Below, piece after piece: positions 28,057 to 36,644 of a stretch of DNA of 64,000 nucleotides. How positions within the stretch are numbered: position 1 is the first letter of the stretch; each line of letters begins with the position of its first letter. The translations under genes and the position numbers were made by a program. The notes under the pieces were generated by a model. It did not search any database and was not told where the DNA came from. It was given only the letters and a program-made list of their open reading frames with translations. The stretch covers positions 3,100,001-3,164,000 of the forward strand of contig CBDETS010000007.1 in the NCBI GenBank assembly GCA_965242975.1, read 5' to 3'. Origin of the DNA: JAPPHA01 sp965242975 (GTDB lineage Bacteria > Pseudomonadota > Alphaproteobacteria > Rhodobacterales > Rhodobacteraceae).

Positions 28057-29368
28057 TAAGGATACTCGCCAAAATAACTTGCCCATTTGGTGTGAGTTCT
28101 GTACCATGCTACCATGCCATGTGTGGTCGAGACGCTGAAAGACAGGTTCGAGATGATGCTGCCGGTTCTGGACGAACGGGGGCGTCGGCGCTGGGCCGGT
28201 GTTGAGGCCAGTGCCATCGGACGGGGCGGGATTTCGCGCGTGGCCGAGGCGACGGGATTGTCGCGTGCGACGGTTCGCCAGGGTGTCAAGGATATCGCGT
28301 CCGGTGACGTGGCGCCCGCTGAGGGGACTGTCACGGGCACGAGGACGCGCCGGCCTGGTGGCGGGCGCAAGCGCCTGACGGAGACTGCGCCGGAGTTGGT
28401 GCCTGCGCTTGAGCGCCGGCTTGAACCGGTGACCTGCGGTGGTCCCGAGAGCCCGTTGCGCTGGACCTGCAACAGCGCGGCCTCGCTTGCGGCGGGGCTG
28501 CGGGCGGAGGGTCACGGGGTCAGCGAGCGCACGGTGAACCGTTTGCTGCACGAACTCGGCTACAGTCTCCAGGCGAACCGCAAGACCATCGAGGGGCGGC
28601 AGCATCCGGACCGTGACGGGCAGTTCCGGCGGATCAACCGCCGGGTCCGGGCGTTCCAGAAGCTTGGCCAGCCTGTGGTGTCGGTGGACACGAAGAAGAA
28701 GGAACTGGTGGGCCGGTTCCGCAATGGCGGCCGCGACTGGCGCCCCAAGGGCCATCCGGTGGCGGTGAACGTGCATGATTTTCCGGATCCCGAGCTTGGC
28801 AAGGCCATTCCCTACGGGGTCTACGACATGACCGCCAACACCGGTTGGGTCAGCGTCGGCATCACCAGCGACACGGCGGAATTCGCGGTCGAGACCATAC
28901 GGCGCTGGTGGAAGCGGATGGGTTCTCCGCTCTACCCGGATGCCCGGCGATTGTTGATCACCGCCGACGGCGGCGGCTCCAACAGCAGCCGCAACCGGTT
29001 GTGGAAACTGGAAGTCCAGCGTCTCGCCGACGAACTGGGGCTGGCCATCTCGGTCTGTCACTTTCCGCCTGGGACCAGCAAATGGAACAGGATCGAGCAC
29101 CGGATGTTCTGCCACATCACCCAGAGTTGGCGGGGGAAGCCGCTTGTCAGCTACGAGGTGATCGTCAACCTGATTGCCGCGACGACCACGAGGACAGGTC
29201 TGACCATCCGTTCCGACATCGACGAAGCCGAATACACCACCGGCATCAAGGTCACCGACGACCAGATGAATGCGCTATCCATCAGGCGAACGGGCTTCCA
29301 TGGCGAGTGGAACTACACCTTCACGCCGCGCAGCTGATTGGATAGGTTATTTTGGCGAGACTCCTAAG
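28057..29368 (+). mobile_element. ISAzo13-like insertion sequence, apparently intact
   Basis: The inverted ends share AGGA..CTCGCCAAAATAAC: left at about 28058-28078, right (reverse complement) at about 29347-29367. One full-length transposase gene lies inside. I could not see a clear target duplication (TCAG left, GAAT right), so the exact ends may be off by a few bases. It closes the kinase locus on the right. Confidence 0.75.
28114..29337 (+). CDS. ISAzo13-family transposase
   Basis: The 407-residue protein is full length. The N-terminal helix-turn-helix includes RRRWAGVEASAIGRGGISRV and ATGLSRATVRQGVKDI. The family signatures TRRPGGGRKRLTE, GHGVSERTVNRLLHELGYSL, VSVDTKKKELVGRF and LITADGGGSNSSRNRLWKLE are all present, as is the final HFPPGTSKWNRIEHRMFC containing the catalytic Glu. 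Asp residues in SVDTKK and TADGGG complete the DDE triad. It is the only complete DDE transposase in the window, so this IS may still be active. Confidence 0.9.
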   Translation: MPCVVETLKDRFEMMLPVLDERGRRRWAGVEASAIGRGGISRVAEATGLSRATVRQGVKDIASGDVAPAEGTVTGTRTRRPGGGRKRLTETAPELVPALERRLEPVTCGGPESPLRWTCNSAASLAAGLRAEGHGVSERTVNRLLHELGYSLQANRKTIEGRQHPDRDGQFRRINRRVRAFQKLGQPVVSVDTKKKELVGRFRNGGRDWRPKGHPVAVNVHDFPDPELGKAIPYGVYDMTANTGWVSVGITSDTAEFAVETIRRWWKRMGSPLYPDARRLLITADGGGSNSSRNRLWKLEVQRLADELGLAISVCHFPPGTSKWNRIEHRMFCHITQSWRGKPLVSYEVIVNLIAATTTRTGLTIRSDIDEAEYTTGIKVTDDQMNALSIRRTGFHGEWNYTFTPRS

Positions 29369-30189
29369 AATACCGCCGCGGAGTTTTGCGAGAACGCCTT
29401 TGGGTTGCAATAATGCGCGCAATCCGATGGCGTGTCGAGCGACACGGAAATTCGATTTACGAGAAAAAGCGACACCCGGATTTTCGAATGATGATTGAGG
29501 AGTCCTTGCCGCCAACCCCAGTCCGATCCTCATCAACAGATTTCTTGCAACGGCAAAGACCGTTACTTTTCTCTCGAAACCCGCCACGGTCTTGCGCCTG
29601 AAACTCACTGTCGAGGCCCAGTGGCCCGAAATCGAGGCATATGTATCTGTAGCGACCGTTCTTGCTCCGTTCTTCCTTAGCGTGGTTTTCTACGAACAAA
29701 CTTCACGATGGGGCCCTATCGTTCCCGTCGAATGCATGAGTGCGCGCCAGAGCGCCTGACTTGTCTCTGCTTTTCTTCCCGCAAGCGTAACGTTTCGAAG
29801 ACGGAGCCGGAACCATCCGGCATTTCGCCGTCCGCGATGGTCGAACAGCGTGACGCGTTGCCGTGTTCAACGAACATGCGTAATTCCTGATCGGTACGAT
29901 CGGTACCGAAGACTCCCTTCAGACCAACACCCTGGGTCCGGCAAAACCTGTCGCAGATGCAGTTCGCCCGGCTGGTGCATGTGCGAATGGACACGATCTC
30001 CGAAATCGAATTCGCGAAATCAAACCCGTGGGTACCAACAGTGGAATCGCTCGCTCTCGCCCGTCAGACCGATCCGACGTCCGGTCTGCGAGCCCGCGAA
30101 AGACAGGCCAGCTTCCCAATTGCAGGATCGACCGGTGTAACCAGGATTCCGTCCATCGCGGGGTATGTAAATTCATCGAAACAAACCCC
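29369..30189. other. Stretch with gene relics
   Basis: Apart from the HTH scrap at 29930-30070, nothing was recognised. Short hydrophobic frames near 29640 could be a relic of a membrane protein. Confidence 0.3.
29930..30070 (+). pseudogene. Xre-type HTH remnant
   Basis: The plus frame reads RQNLSQMQFARLVHVRMDTI then SEIEFAKSNPWVPTVESLAL, matching the five-helix Xre/Cro DNA-binding fold (Q..FA..V.V....S..E.....P....L..LA). It has no start codon and quickly degenerates. It may have been part of a toxin-antitoxin pair. Confidence 0.45.
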
Positions 30190-30606
30190 TTACATTTCCG
30201 ACCAGTTTTCAAGAGCCAGACCCTCAATCCTTGAGAAATGGCGATGGTTGTTGGTGACCAAAACAGCATCCAATGAGCGGGCATGAGCCGCAATCATCGC
30301 GTCATTGGTTCCAATCGGTATCCCCTGACCCACCAGCGCGGATTGCAACGTTGCGAACAGATCAGCCTCCTTGGTCGACCAGTCCGCAATGAAATCCAAC
30401 CGTTCGGATAACGCATCGATCAGACGATCATACTTTCTCCGTGCCTGCGACCGCGCGGCGCCAAGGCGAAGTTCAGCATACGTGATCACGGATATGCAGA
30501 TGTCATCGCCGGCGTCTACCCTGGCCTGCATCGAATGCAGGAGCGCGGGAGACTGGTCTCTCATGATGTAACTGCAGGTGTCAGTATCGAGCATGAAGAT
30601 GGTCAA
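30190..30606 (-). CDS. vapC: VapC-type PIN-domain toxin ribonuclease
   Basis: The 138-residue protein has the PIN acidic residues: MLDTDTCSYIM (first Asp), SVITYAELRLGA (Glu), GTNDAMIAAHARSL (Asp) and VLVTNNHRHFSRI. PIN toxins cleave tRNA or rRNA. The upstream start is TTG at 30604-30606, overlapping the antitoxin stop (TTGA). An ATG three codons later (30597) is the alternative. It is paired with the antitoxin at 30603-30833. Confidence 0.9.
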   Translation of the reverse strand: MTIFMLDTDTCSYIMRDQSPALLHSMQARVDAGDDICISVITYAELRLGAARSQARRKYDRLIDALSERLDFIADWSTKEADLFATLQSALVGQGIPIGTNDAMIAAHARSLDAVLVTNNHRHFSRIEGLALENWSEM

Positions 30607-30833
30607 AACGTCACCCGGCCGGTTTCGAGAAGTTCGACGCGGTCAGCCATGAGTTCCGAATCGGCAGCCTCTTCCTGTGCGAAACTGGTCCACGTCTTTC
30701 GAACCGGTTTCAGGATCAGCTTGTTGCCTACCTTGCGGACCGAAACCTCATTGGTGTCCTTGAACGCCAGATCCTTGGGAATACGCACGGCCTGGCTTCG
30801 GCCATTGGTGAAAAGCTTTGCTGTTGTAGCCAC
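30603..30833 (-). CDS. vapB: VapB-type AbrB-fold antitoxin
   Basis: The 76-residue protein starts at GTG (VATTAKLFTNGRSQAVRIPK) five bases after a perfect AGGAGG. FTNGRSQAVRIPKDLAF is the classic VapB/SpoVT-AbrB signature. The C-terminal helix (FAQEEAADSELMADRVELLE) should fill the toxin groove. The stop overlaps the vapC start. It neutralises VapC and probably represses the operon. Confidence 0.9.
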   Translation of the reverse strand: MATTAKLFTNGRSQAVRIPKDLAFKDTNEVSVRKVGNKLILKPVRKTWTSFAQEEAADSELMADRVELLETGRVTF

Positions 30834-31271
30834 GGAAACCTCCTTGCAGACAGCTTCAGGCATATCTCAGGCATATACCGGACATTCGCTTCCGCGGCAA
30901 GCACGGCACGCGGCGTTTTTCGGGCCGGCTTTTCAATCTCCGAAATCCCGTTGTTATCCTGCGACGATCTACCGGCGGGTTGACCAAGTTTTACATGCAT
31001 AAAAAAAGGTGATTGTTTTACAGTGGGTTGTGTTGACTGAACCGCCGGTTATGGCACTACAAGACCGTGCCCGGAATCGTCGTCAGAGCTGGCTGTAGCG
31101 AGGCGAAATGATTGGAGTCAGTGAGTCGATTCGTTGGAGTCAGATAGCAAAAAACGACACATCTGTTAGGAAATCGATGCTTTTGACTCCAGGTTTTCGA
31201 CTCGCTACAGAAGTGCAGCCCTGTCCGCCCCGGGAATTCCCGTAGGGCTGCCCGGGCAATGCCGGACGTGA
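30834..31271. other. Intergenic stretch
   Basis: It holds the vapBC promoter region near 30840-30930. On the minus strand near 31170, ESKASIS-stop resembles the transposase tail seen at 19945 and 17402. Nothing else was recognised. Confidence 0.35.
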
Positions 31272-31600
31272 TCACGTGCGGTACGTTTGGTCGGGACGAG
31301 GTTTCCTGAGCGGCGACGCGGGCATCGCAGTCAACAAGAGCTGCACGTTATCCACTTCGGGGCGCGGTTGATCGGACCAGTGACCGGTGGGATCGATTCC
31401 CCTGACGATCACGCCTTCCCTGTTCCAGTCGAGTTCGGCGCGGACCGAGGCGGCGCAGAACCTGAGCGTCAGGCCGCAACGGCGGCGGTCCGACGTGTTG
31501 AGGCCCGACCCGTGCAGCAGCAGATCGCTGTGGAGAGAGATCTCTCCCGCCTTGAGCTCGTTATCCACCTCGGTAATGGCGGCCTGTCGCCTCGACAACG
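31272..31600 (-). pseudogene. Phytanoyl-CoA dioxygenase family C-terminal fragment
   Basis: The reading NELKAGEISLHSDLLLHGSG, LNTSDRRRCGLTLRFCAASV and DWNREGVIVRGIDPTGHWSD matches the end of PhyH-type Fe(II)/2-oxoglutarate oxygenases. It includes the distal metal-binding His (HGSGLNTSDRRR) and its Arg. The N-terminal half with the HxD motif is absent. It is a dead remnant lying next to lipoprotein D. Confidence 0.65.
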
Positions 31601-31782
31601 ACAAGCTCGATACCGGCTTTATTCGGGAACTGCAGCGCTTTACCCGTCGGCGCAATATGGACGTCCAGAAAATGCAGGGATTGCGTGAGCGTCTGGATTA
31701 CGCTGGAGATTGGCTACGGGCACGTATCCGCTGCCGGGGATGCGCCACAAGACCCTGAGGGCTTTTCGGACGGTCCTTGCCG
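31601..31782. other. Short junction stretch
   Basis: No gene was recognised. The last part (CACAAGACCCTGAGGGCTTTTCGGACGG region) recurs downstream of E and F and is the conserved 3' flank of the lipoprotein unit. Confidence 0.35.
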
Positions 31783-32685
31783 CTACTCCTTCTTCGCGCC
31801 GAAGGTGCCGTGTAGGACCGCAGTTTTCGTTGAGCCGGCGTAGACGGCGCTTACGGTCTTGAACCACCCCACGATGCCGGTCGGAACTCCGCTGGACGGC
31901 CCGTAGAATTGCCCTCCCCAGCGGGCGCCGATGTTGGCTCCGGTTCCGGTGAAGCTGGGGGCCGTGGCCGTGGCGGTCAAATCAGTGGATGCAATGTCGC
32001 TTAATTCAGGCCCCGTCGCCGTCCCGGCGGAGGTTCGCGTCGCGATGTTGCTCATGCCGAGCCGCAATCCGGGTGCCTCGGAACTCGTAGTGCCAAAACT
32101 CACGGTTAGTGTGACATCCGCCGTGAAACGCCCGGCGACCGCAGTAGTGCCGACGTTCGCGTCTGTCTGATAGACGCCTGTGGCGCCGCCCGTGTAGGTC
32201 ACGGACCCCGTCCGCTCCACCACATTGCCGGTATAGGGCGTCTTCCCGTAGTAGAACGGCTTGTAGTCGTCCAGGTCGTCGAGGGGATGCCTGTTCCAGT
32301 ACCCGTAGGCAAGGTAGTCGTCATCGCTGGCCGAAGCGATTTTCGCCACCACGCGGAAGCGTTCGGTCTCCGAACCGCTGTCGGCATTGATTCTCGTCGA
32401 CGAAGCCCAACCGCTCGGCGCTGCCTGCACATCGGCAGCGGGCGGGCTTGCCTCCCAGGCCGTGCTGCCCTTCTTGATGCTGAGCGAGGGTGCCGAACTC
32501 GCGGTGTCGTACTCCACCCCTGCCGTCACCCCTCCGGCGGTCAGGCTCGGACCCGATGTGCCGGTTCCGCCACCGCCACCGCCACCGCCACAGGCGGACA
32601 GGGCCAGCGCGGTCAACGCCGCCGCCGCAAGCATCCTCAGTTTGTGCGATGCCGGAATACGCCGGTCAAATATCGTCCGATCCAT
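31783..32685 (-). CDS. TbpB-barrel-like lipoprotein, paralog D
   Basis: The 300-residue precursor begins MDRTIFDRRIPASHKLRMLA, with LSAC and eight glycines then TGTSGPSLTAGGVTAGVEYD. Landmarks are YGYWNRHPLDDLDDYKPFYY, GKTPYTGNVVERTGSV, GGATGVYQT, GRFTADVTLTVSFG and GGQFYGPSSGVPTGIVGWF. It ends VLHGTFGAKKE. It is the last gene of the D-E-F head-to-tail array on the minus strand. The start follows AGGAGAACGGCAACG. Confidence 0.7.
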   Translation of the reverse strand: MDRTIFDRRIPASHKLRMLAAAALTALALSACGGGGGGGGTGTSGPSLTAGGVTAGVEYDTASSAPSLSIKKGSTAWEASPPAADVQAAPSGWASSTRINADSGSETERFRVVAKIASASDDDYLAYGYWNRHPLDDLDDYKPFYYGKTPYTGNVVERTGSVTYTGGATGVYQTDANVGTTAVAGRFTADVTLTVSFGTTSSEAPGLRLGMSNIATRTSAGTATGPELSDIASTDLTATATAPSFTGTGANIGARWGGQFYGPSSGVPTGIVGWFKTVSAVYAGSTKTAVLHGTFGAKKE

Positions 32686-32896
32686 CGTTGCCGTTCTCCT
32701 GTCTGTCTTGTCCATGCCGTCGGACGTCGTCCGGTTCCGTTCCCGGCTACCGTCTGACCGTCGTAACGGTCCGATGCCCCTGCGGCTAAGTCAGGCAGGC
32801 CACCCCCCACTCTCCTCCATCGGGGGAGGAACCAGTTGGTCAGGGTCATTATGATGCTCCAAGACAAGAGTCGCGTAAATCCTGCCGTTTGGGAGG
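32686..32896 (-). promoter_or_regulatory. Conserved upstream region and leader of lipoprotein D
   Basis: On the minus strand: the upstream motif (32875-32896, one base different from B), then GGTTCCTCCCCCGATGGAGG, AGAGTGGGGGGTGGCCTGCC, CCGTTACGACGGTCAGACGG and AGGAGAACGGCAACG. It serves as the empty-site reference for the intron in F, because GGAGGAG and AGTGGGG are adjacent here. Confidence 0.55.
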
Positions 32897-32967
32897 TTAT
32901 CGGAGGCTCGGCGGGCGCCAGCCCCGAACGTCACAAGACCCTGAGGGCTTTTCGGACGGTCCTGCCG

Positions 32968-33876
32968 CTACTCCTTCTTCGCGCCGAAGGTGCCGTGTAG
33001 GAGCGCAGTTTCCGTTTCGCCAGCGTAGATGGCGCTTACGGTCTTGAACCACCCCGCGATGCCGGTCGGAACTCCGCTGGACGGCCCGTAGAATTGCCCT
33101 CCCCAGCGGGCGCCGGAGTTGCCTCCGGTTCCGGTGAAGCTGGATGCCGTAGCCGTGGCGGACAATTGAGTGGATGCAATGTCGCTTAATTCAGGCCCCG
33201 ACGCCATTCCGTCGGAGGTTCGCGTCGCGATGTTTGTTATGCCGAACAGCAATTTGGGTACATCGGAGCTATTGCCGAAACTCGCGGTTAGTGTGACATC
33301 CGCCGTGAAACGCCCGGCGACCGCAGTCCCGGCGGAACCTCTTTCTGATGTCTGGTAGACGCCTGTGGCGCCGCCCGTGTAGGTCACGAACCCCGTCCGC
33401 TCCACCACATTGCCGGTATAGGGCGTCTTCCCGTAGTAGAACGGCCTGTAGCCGTCCAGGCTTTCGAGGGGAACCCTGTTCCAGTACCCGTAGGCAAGGT
33501 AATCCTCATCGCTGGCCGAAGCGATTTTCGCCACCACGCGGAAGCGTTCGGTCTCCGAACCCGTGGCCTTATCGATTCTCGTCGACGAAGCCCAACCGCT
33601 CGGCGCTGCCTGCACATCGGCATCGGGCGGGCTTTCGTCCCAGACCGTGCTGCCCTTCTTGATGCTGAGCGACGGTTCCGAGTTCGTGGTGTCGTACTCC
33701 ACCCCTGCCGTCACCCCTCCTGCGGTCAGGCTCGGACCCGATGTGCCGGTTCCGCCACCGCCACCGCCACCGCCACCGCCACAGGCGGACAGGGCCAGCG
33801 CGGTCGACGCCGCCGCCGCAAGCATCCTCGGTTTGTGCGATGCCGGAATACGCCGGTCAAATAGCGTTCGATCCAT
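32968..33876 (-). CDS. TbpB-barrel-like lipoprotein, paralog E
   Basis: The 302-residue precursor begins MDRTLFDRRIPASHKPRMLA, with LSAC followed by ten glycines, the longest tract of the six. It is close to D over most of its length. The differing parts are the loop VYQTSERGSAGTAVAGRF and the segment SSDVPKLLFGITNIATRTSD. It ends GGQFYGPSSGVPTGIAGWF and LLHGTFGAKKE. It lies about 280 bp upstream of D. The upstream motif present before the other copies is absent here, so E may be expressed from the F promoter. Confidence 0.7.
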   Translation of the reverse strand: MDRTLFDRRIPASHKPRMLAAAASTALALSACGGGGGGGGGGTGTSGPSLTAGGVTAGVEYDTTNSEPSLSIKKGSTVWDESPPDADVQAAPSGWASSTRIDKATGSETERFRVVAKIASASDEDYLAYGYWNRVPLESLDGYRPFYYGKTPYTGNVVERTGFVTYTGGATGVYQTSERGSAGTAVAGRFTADVTLTASFGNSSDVPKLLFGITNIATRTSDGMASGPELSDIASTQLSATATASSFTGTGGNSGARWGGQFYGPSSGVPTGIAGWFKTVSAIYAGETETALLHGTFGAKKE

Positions 33877-34139
33877 CGTTGCCGCCCTCCTGTCAGTCTT
33901 GTCCATGGGTCGGACGTCTTCCGGTTCCGTTCCCGGCCACCGTCTGACCGTCGTAAAGGTCCGATGCTCCTGTAGCTAAGGCAGACAGGCCACCCCCACT
34001 CTCCTCCATCGGGGGAGGAACCGATTGTCATTCACCATCGTTCATTGCCTCTACCCGCGAGAGTTGCCACTCATACGGCACGTTTCCGCTGCCGGGGATG
34101 CGCCACAAGACCCTGAGGGCTATCCGGGCGGTCCTGCCG
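33877..34139 (-). promoter_or_regulatory. Leader of lipoprotein E
   Basis: The GGTTCCTCCCCCGATGGAGG hairpin block, AGTGGGGGTGGCC and the AGGAGGGCGGCAACG ribosome site are conserved. Further upstream it goes straight into the 3' flank of F. Confidence 0.45.
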
Positions 34140-35051
34140 CTACTCCTTCTTCGCGCCGAAGGCGCCGTTCAGGAACACACCCCCGGAACTGCCGTCTCTG
34201 AAGGTGGTGTATAGCTTTTCGAACCACCCCGTGATGCCGGACGGATTTGCGCCGGACGGCCCGTAGAAATACCCGCCCCAGCGGACGGCAGAGGTGTTCC
34301 CAATACCGGTGAAGCTGGCATCCTTCACATTAGTGGCTCTCAAACCAACTATATTTAAAATGTCGTTTAATTCGGGCCCCGCCGCGGTCCCGGCGGAGGT
34401 TCGCGTCACGATGTTGCTCATGCCGAGCCGTAATGAGGCTGCCTCGGAGTTACCGCCGAAACTTGCGGATATTGAAACATCCGCCGTGAAACGCCCGGCG
34501 ACCGCAGTAGCGTCGTCGCTCGTGTCTGTCTGATAGACGCCTGTGGCACCGCCCGTGTAGGTCACGGGCCCCCCCGTCTGTTCCACCACATTGCCGGTAT
34601 AGGGCGTCTTCCCGTAGTAGAACGGCTGGTAGTCGTCCAGGTTGTCGAGGGGATGCCTGTTCCAGTACCCGTAGGCAAGGTAGTCCTCATCGCTGGCCGA
34701 AGCGATTTTCGCCACCACGCGGAAGCGTTCGGTCTCCGAACCTGTGGCGGCATTGATTCTCGTCGACGAAGCCCAACCGCTCGGCGCTGCCTGCACATCG
34801 GCATCGGGCGGGCTTGCGTCCCAGGCCGTGCTGCCCTTCTTGATGCTGAGCGAGGGTTCCGAGCTCGTGGTGTCGTACTCCACCCCTGCCGTCACCCCTC
34901 CGGCGGTCAGGCTCGGACCCGATGTGCCGGTTCCGGTTCCGCCACCGCCACCGCCACAGGCGGACAGGGCCAGCGCGGTCAACGCCGCCGCCGCAAGCAT
35001 CCTCGGTTTGTGCGATGCCGGAATACGCCGGTCAAATAGCGTTCGATCCAT
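34140..35051 (-). CDS. TbpB-barrel-like lipoprotein, paralog F
   Basis: The 303-residue precursor begins MDRTLFDRRIPASHKPRMLA, with LSAC and six glycines then TGTGTSGPS. The first two-thirds are close to D and E. The last third is different (NIVGLRATNVKDASFTGIGN, GGYFYGPSGANPSGITGWFE, GVFLNGAFGAKKE), with GxFGAKK kept, as if that part came from another allele. The leader is interrupted by a group II intron, so normal expression may need splicing or a promoter inside or after the intron. Confidence 0.7.
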   Translation of the reverse strand: MDRTLFDRRIPASHKPRMLAAAALTALALSACGGGGGGTGTGTSGPSLTAGGVTAGVEYDTTSSEPSLSIKKGSTAWDASPPDADVQAAPSGWASSTRINAATGSETERFRVVAKIASASDEDYLAYGYWNRHPLDNLDDYQPFYYGKTPYTGNVVEQTGGPVTYTGGATGVYQTDTSDDATAVAGRFTADVSISASFGGNSEAASLRLGMSNIVTRTSAGTAAGPELNDILNIVGLRATNVKDASFTGIGNTSAVRWGGYFYGPSGANPSGITGWFEKLYTTFRDGSSGGVFLNGAFGAKKE

Positions 35052-35175
35052 CATTGTCGTTCTCCTGTCAGTCTTGTCCATGCCGTCGGACGTCGTCCGG
35101 TTCCGTTCCCGGCTACCGGCTGACCGTCGTAAAGGTCCGATGCTCCTGCGGCTAAGTCAGGTAGGCCACCCCACT
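35052..35175 (-). promoter_or_regulatory. 3' half of the lipoprotein F leader
   Basis: It starts with AGTGGGGTGGCCTACCTGAC on the minus strand directly at the intron 3' end. It continues with GCCGCAGGAGC, CCTTTACGACGGTCAGCCGG and AGGAGAACGACAATG before the ATG. The 5' half is at 36062-36145. Confidence 0.6.
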
Positions 35176-36061
35176 GTCGGGTAGGGCACTGGCGCGCGCA
35201 CCCGTAGGTGGAGGGTTTCCAGCCCCGCCCTTTCGGTTGCGAGGTGGGTTCACAGTTCCACCATAGGCCACGTTTCCAGCCGCCCCCCCTGAAATTCCGT
35301 ACGTCGGGTTTTCCCACGGTACGGCTTCAAGCATCAGGCACCTTGCAGTTCAGTGCGCAGCCTTCCGCAGCGCCCTCAAGGTTAAGGCCAACCCCGCCAT
35401 ACCCCGTTCAGGTTCCACGTTTACTCCGCCCTTCGACGAGGCCGCAATCCGTAGTGCAATTCCGCCTCTATGTGCGGAACACCGGCCGCGGCAACGCCAC
35501 CTGTGCCCAGAGGTCCTCGCTCAAGGCGGGTTATGTTGTCCCGCCCTTCACCGCTTGTCGACCTCATCCGCCAGTCAGGAAGGCTCCAGCCCATTTCCCG
35601 GCATCGCCGGTTATAGGACCGGTCCTTGACATTCGTAGGGTCATCCTGTCTGCCCTCCTCACCTTCCGGACTTTCACCGCTGTACTGTCCAGGATTGCCA
35701 CCTTCAGTTTACGCCGGGAGACCCGATGCGTGCTCCTCAGTTCTTCCGCATCGGCACTGGCCATCGAGTAGAGGAAAGAAACCCTTGGCATCTCCGATAT
35801 GTCCGCTTGAATCAGCTTCGTGCGGGACCCGATTTCGGCGTCTGATCCGTTCGCTTTCGCTGCGGCCCTCCTGTTTGCTTGCCCCCCGAGCTGACCAGAC
35901 CTGAGAGGCTCAGCGTCCTCCCGGCCTTCCAGGGCTTTTACTTCCGGGCTTTCAGGTCGTCGGGTCACCCCGTGCGCCTGCCGGATATCACTACGACGCC
36001 AAACTGAGAATTGCGTCGGCGGGACTTTCACCCGCAAGCACAGCAGCTAGTCTCGCTGCAC
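35176..36061 (-). mobile_element. ORF-less group II intron in the lipoprotein F leader
   Basis: On the minus strand it begins GTGCAGCGAGACTAGCTGCT and soon shows GTGAAAGTCC. It contains the GCAGCGAAAGCGAA segment typical of domain I. Near 35294-35329 it has a domain V-like hairpin (AAGCCGTACC, a GGGAAAACCC loop region, GACGTACGG) with the AGC triad. It ends CTACCCGAC. Comparison with leaders D and E gives the exact empty site: GGAGGAG joined to AGTGGGG. At 886 bp it has no reverse transcriptase ORF, so mobility and perhaps splicing would need a protein from elsewhere. The insertion point is immediately 3' of the leader hairpin, as is typical for class C introns. Domain assignments are by eye. 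Confidence 0.75.
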
Positions 36062-36145
36062 CTCCTCCTTCGGGGGAGGAGGAACCAAGCTGGTCAGGGC
36101 CACTATGATGCTCCAAGAGTCGCGTAAATCCTGCCATTTGGGAGG
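36062..36145 (-). promoter_or_regulatory. 5' half of the lipoprotein F leader and upstream motif
   Basis: The motif reads CTCCCAAATGGCAGGATTTA on the minus strand (within 36124-36145). The hairpin CTCCTCC-CCCGAA-GGAGGAG ends at 36062, at the intron boundary. Without the intron it would join 35175 and match leader D. Confidence 0.6.
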
Positions 36146-36644
36146 TTATCGGAGGTTCGGCGGGCGCCCGCCCCCGAACGTCACATGATCCGGGCGAAGG
36201 CGCCCTGAAACCCATCGGTGTTTCCGAAAGCGGTCCCACACGTTTCCTCGCTTACCGGGCTGGCGCGCGGTGCCGTCCGAAAGGCCTCCCGATTCGCGGT
36301 TGGGCTGGCTGCCTTCAGCGGTCGTGGTGCGGAATACTTGCCGATATACACGGATTTACTGCTAACATTGACAACAATTACATGGTTTATTTCACACTAG
36401 ATGCATACCATTCGGCAAGCTTTTGGGTAGAATCCGTTCCGTACGCCGCCGCGCCGCGGGAGTGGCGTGAGTGTGGGCGCGTTGCCTGCCGGGAGGGTGA
36501 ACGTATTCAGAAAATCTGATGGGTTTTCGGGCGTTTTTGCCCGGATTATTTGATGTTCGGGGTTTGGTGCCCCTCAATTTCCTTGCAAGAAGTCGATTGA
36601 GGGGCTTTGTCTCGGTGACGCTCAAATCATCTGAGACGAGGCCA
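36146..36644. other. Intergenic stretch
   Basis: AT-rich sequence near 36340-36410 could hold promoters. No gene was recognised. Confidence 0.35.

Noticed and set aside
33721..33800. CCACCG repeats as an on/off phase-variation tract
   Set aside because: The unit is six bases, so length change keeps the frame. It alters tether length, not expression.
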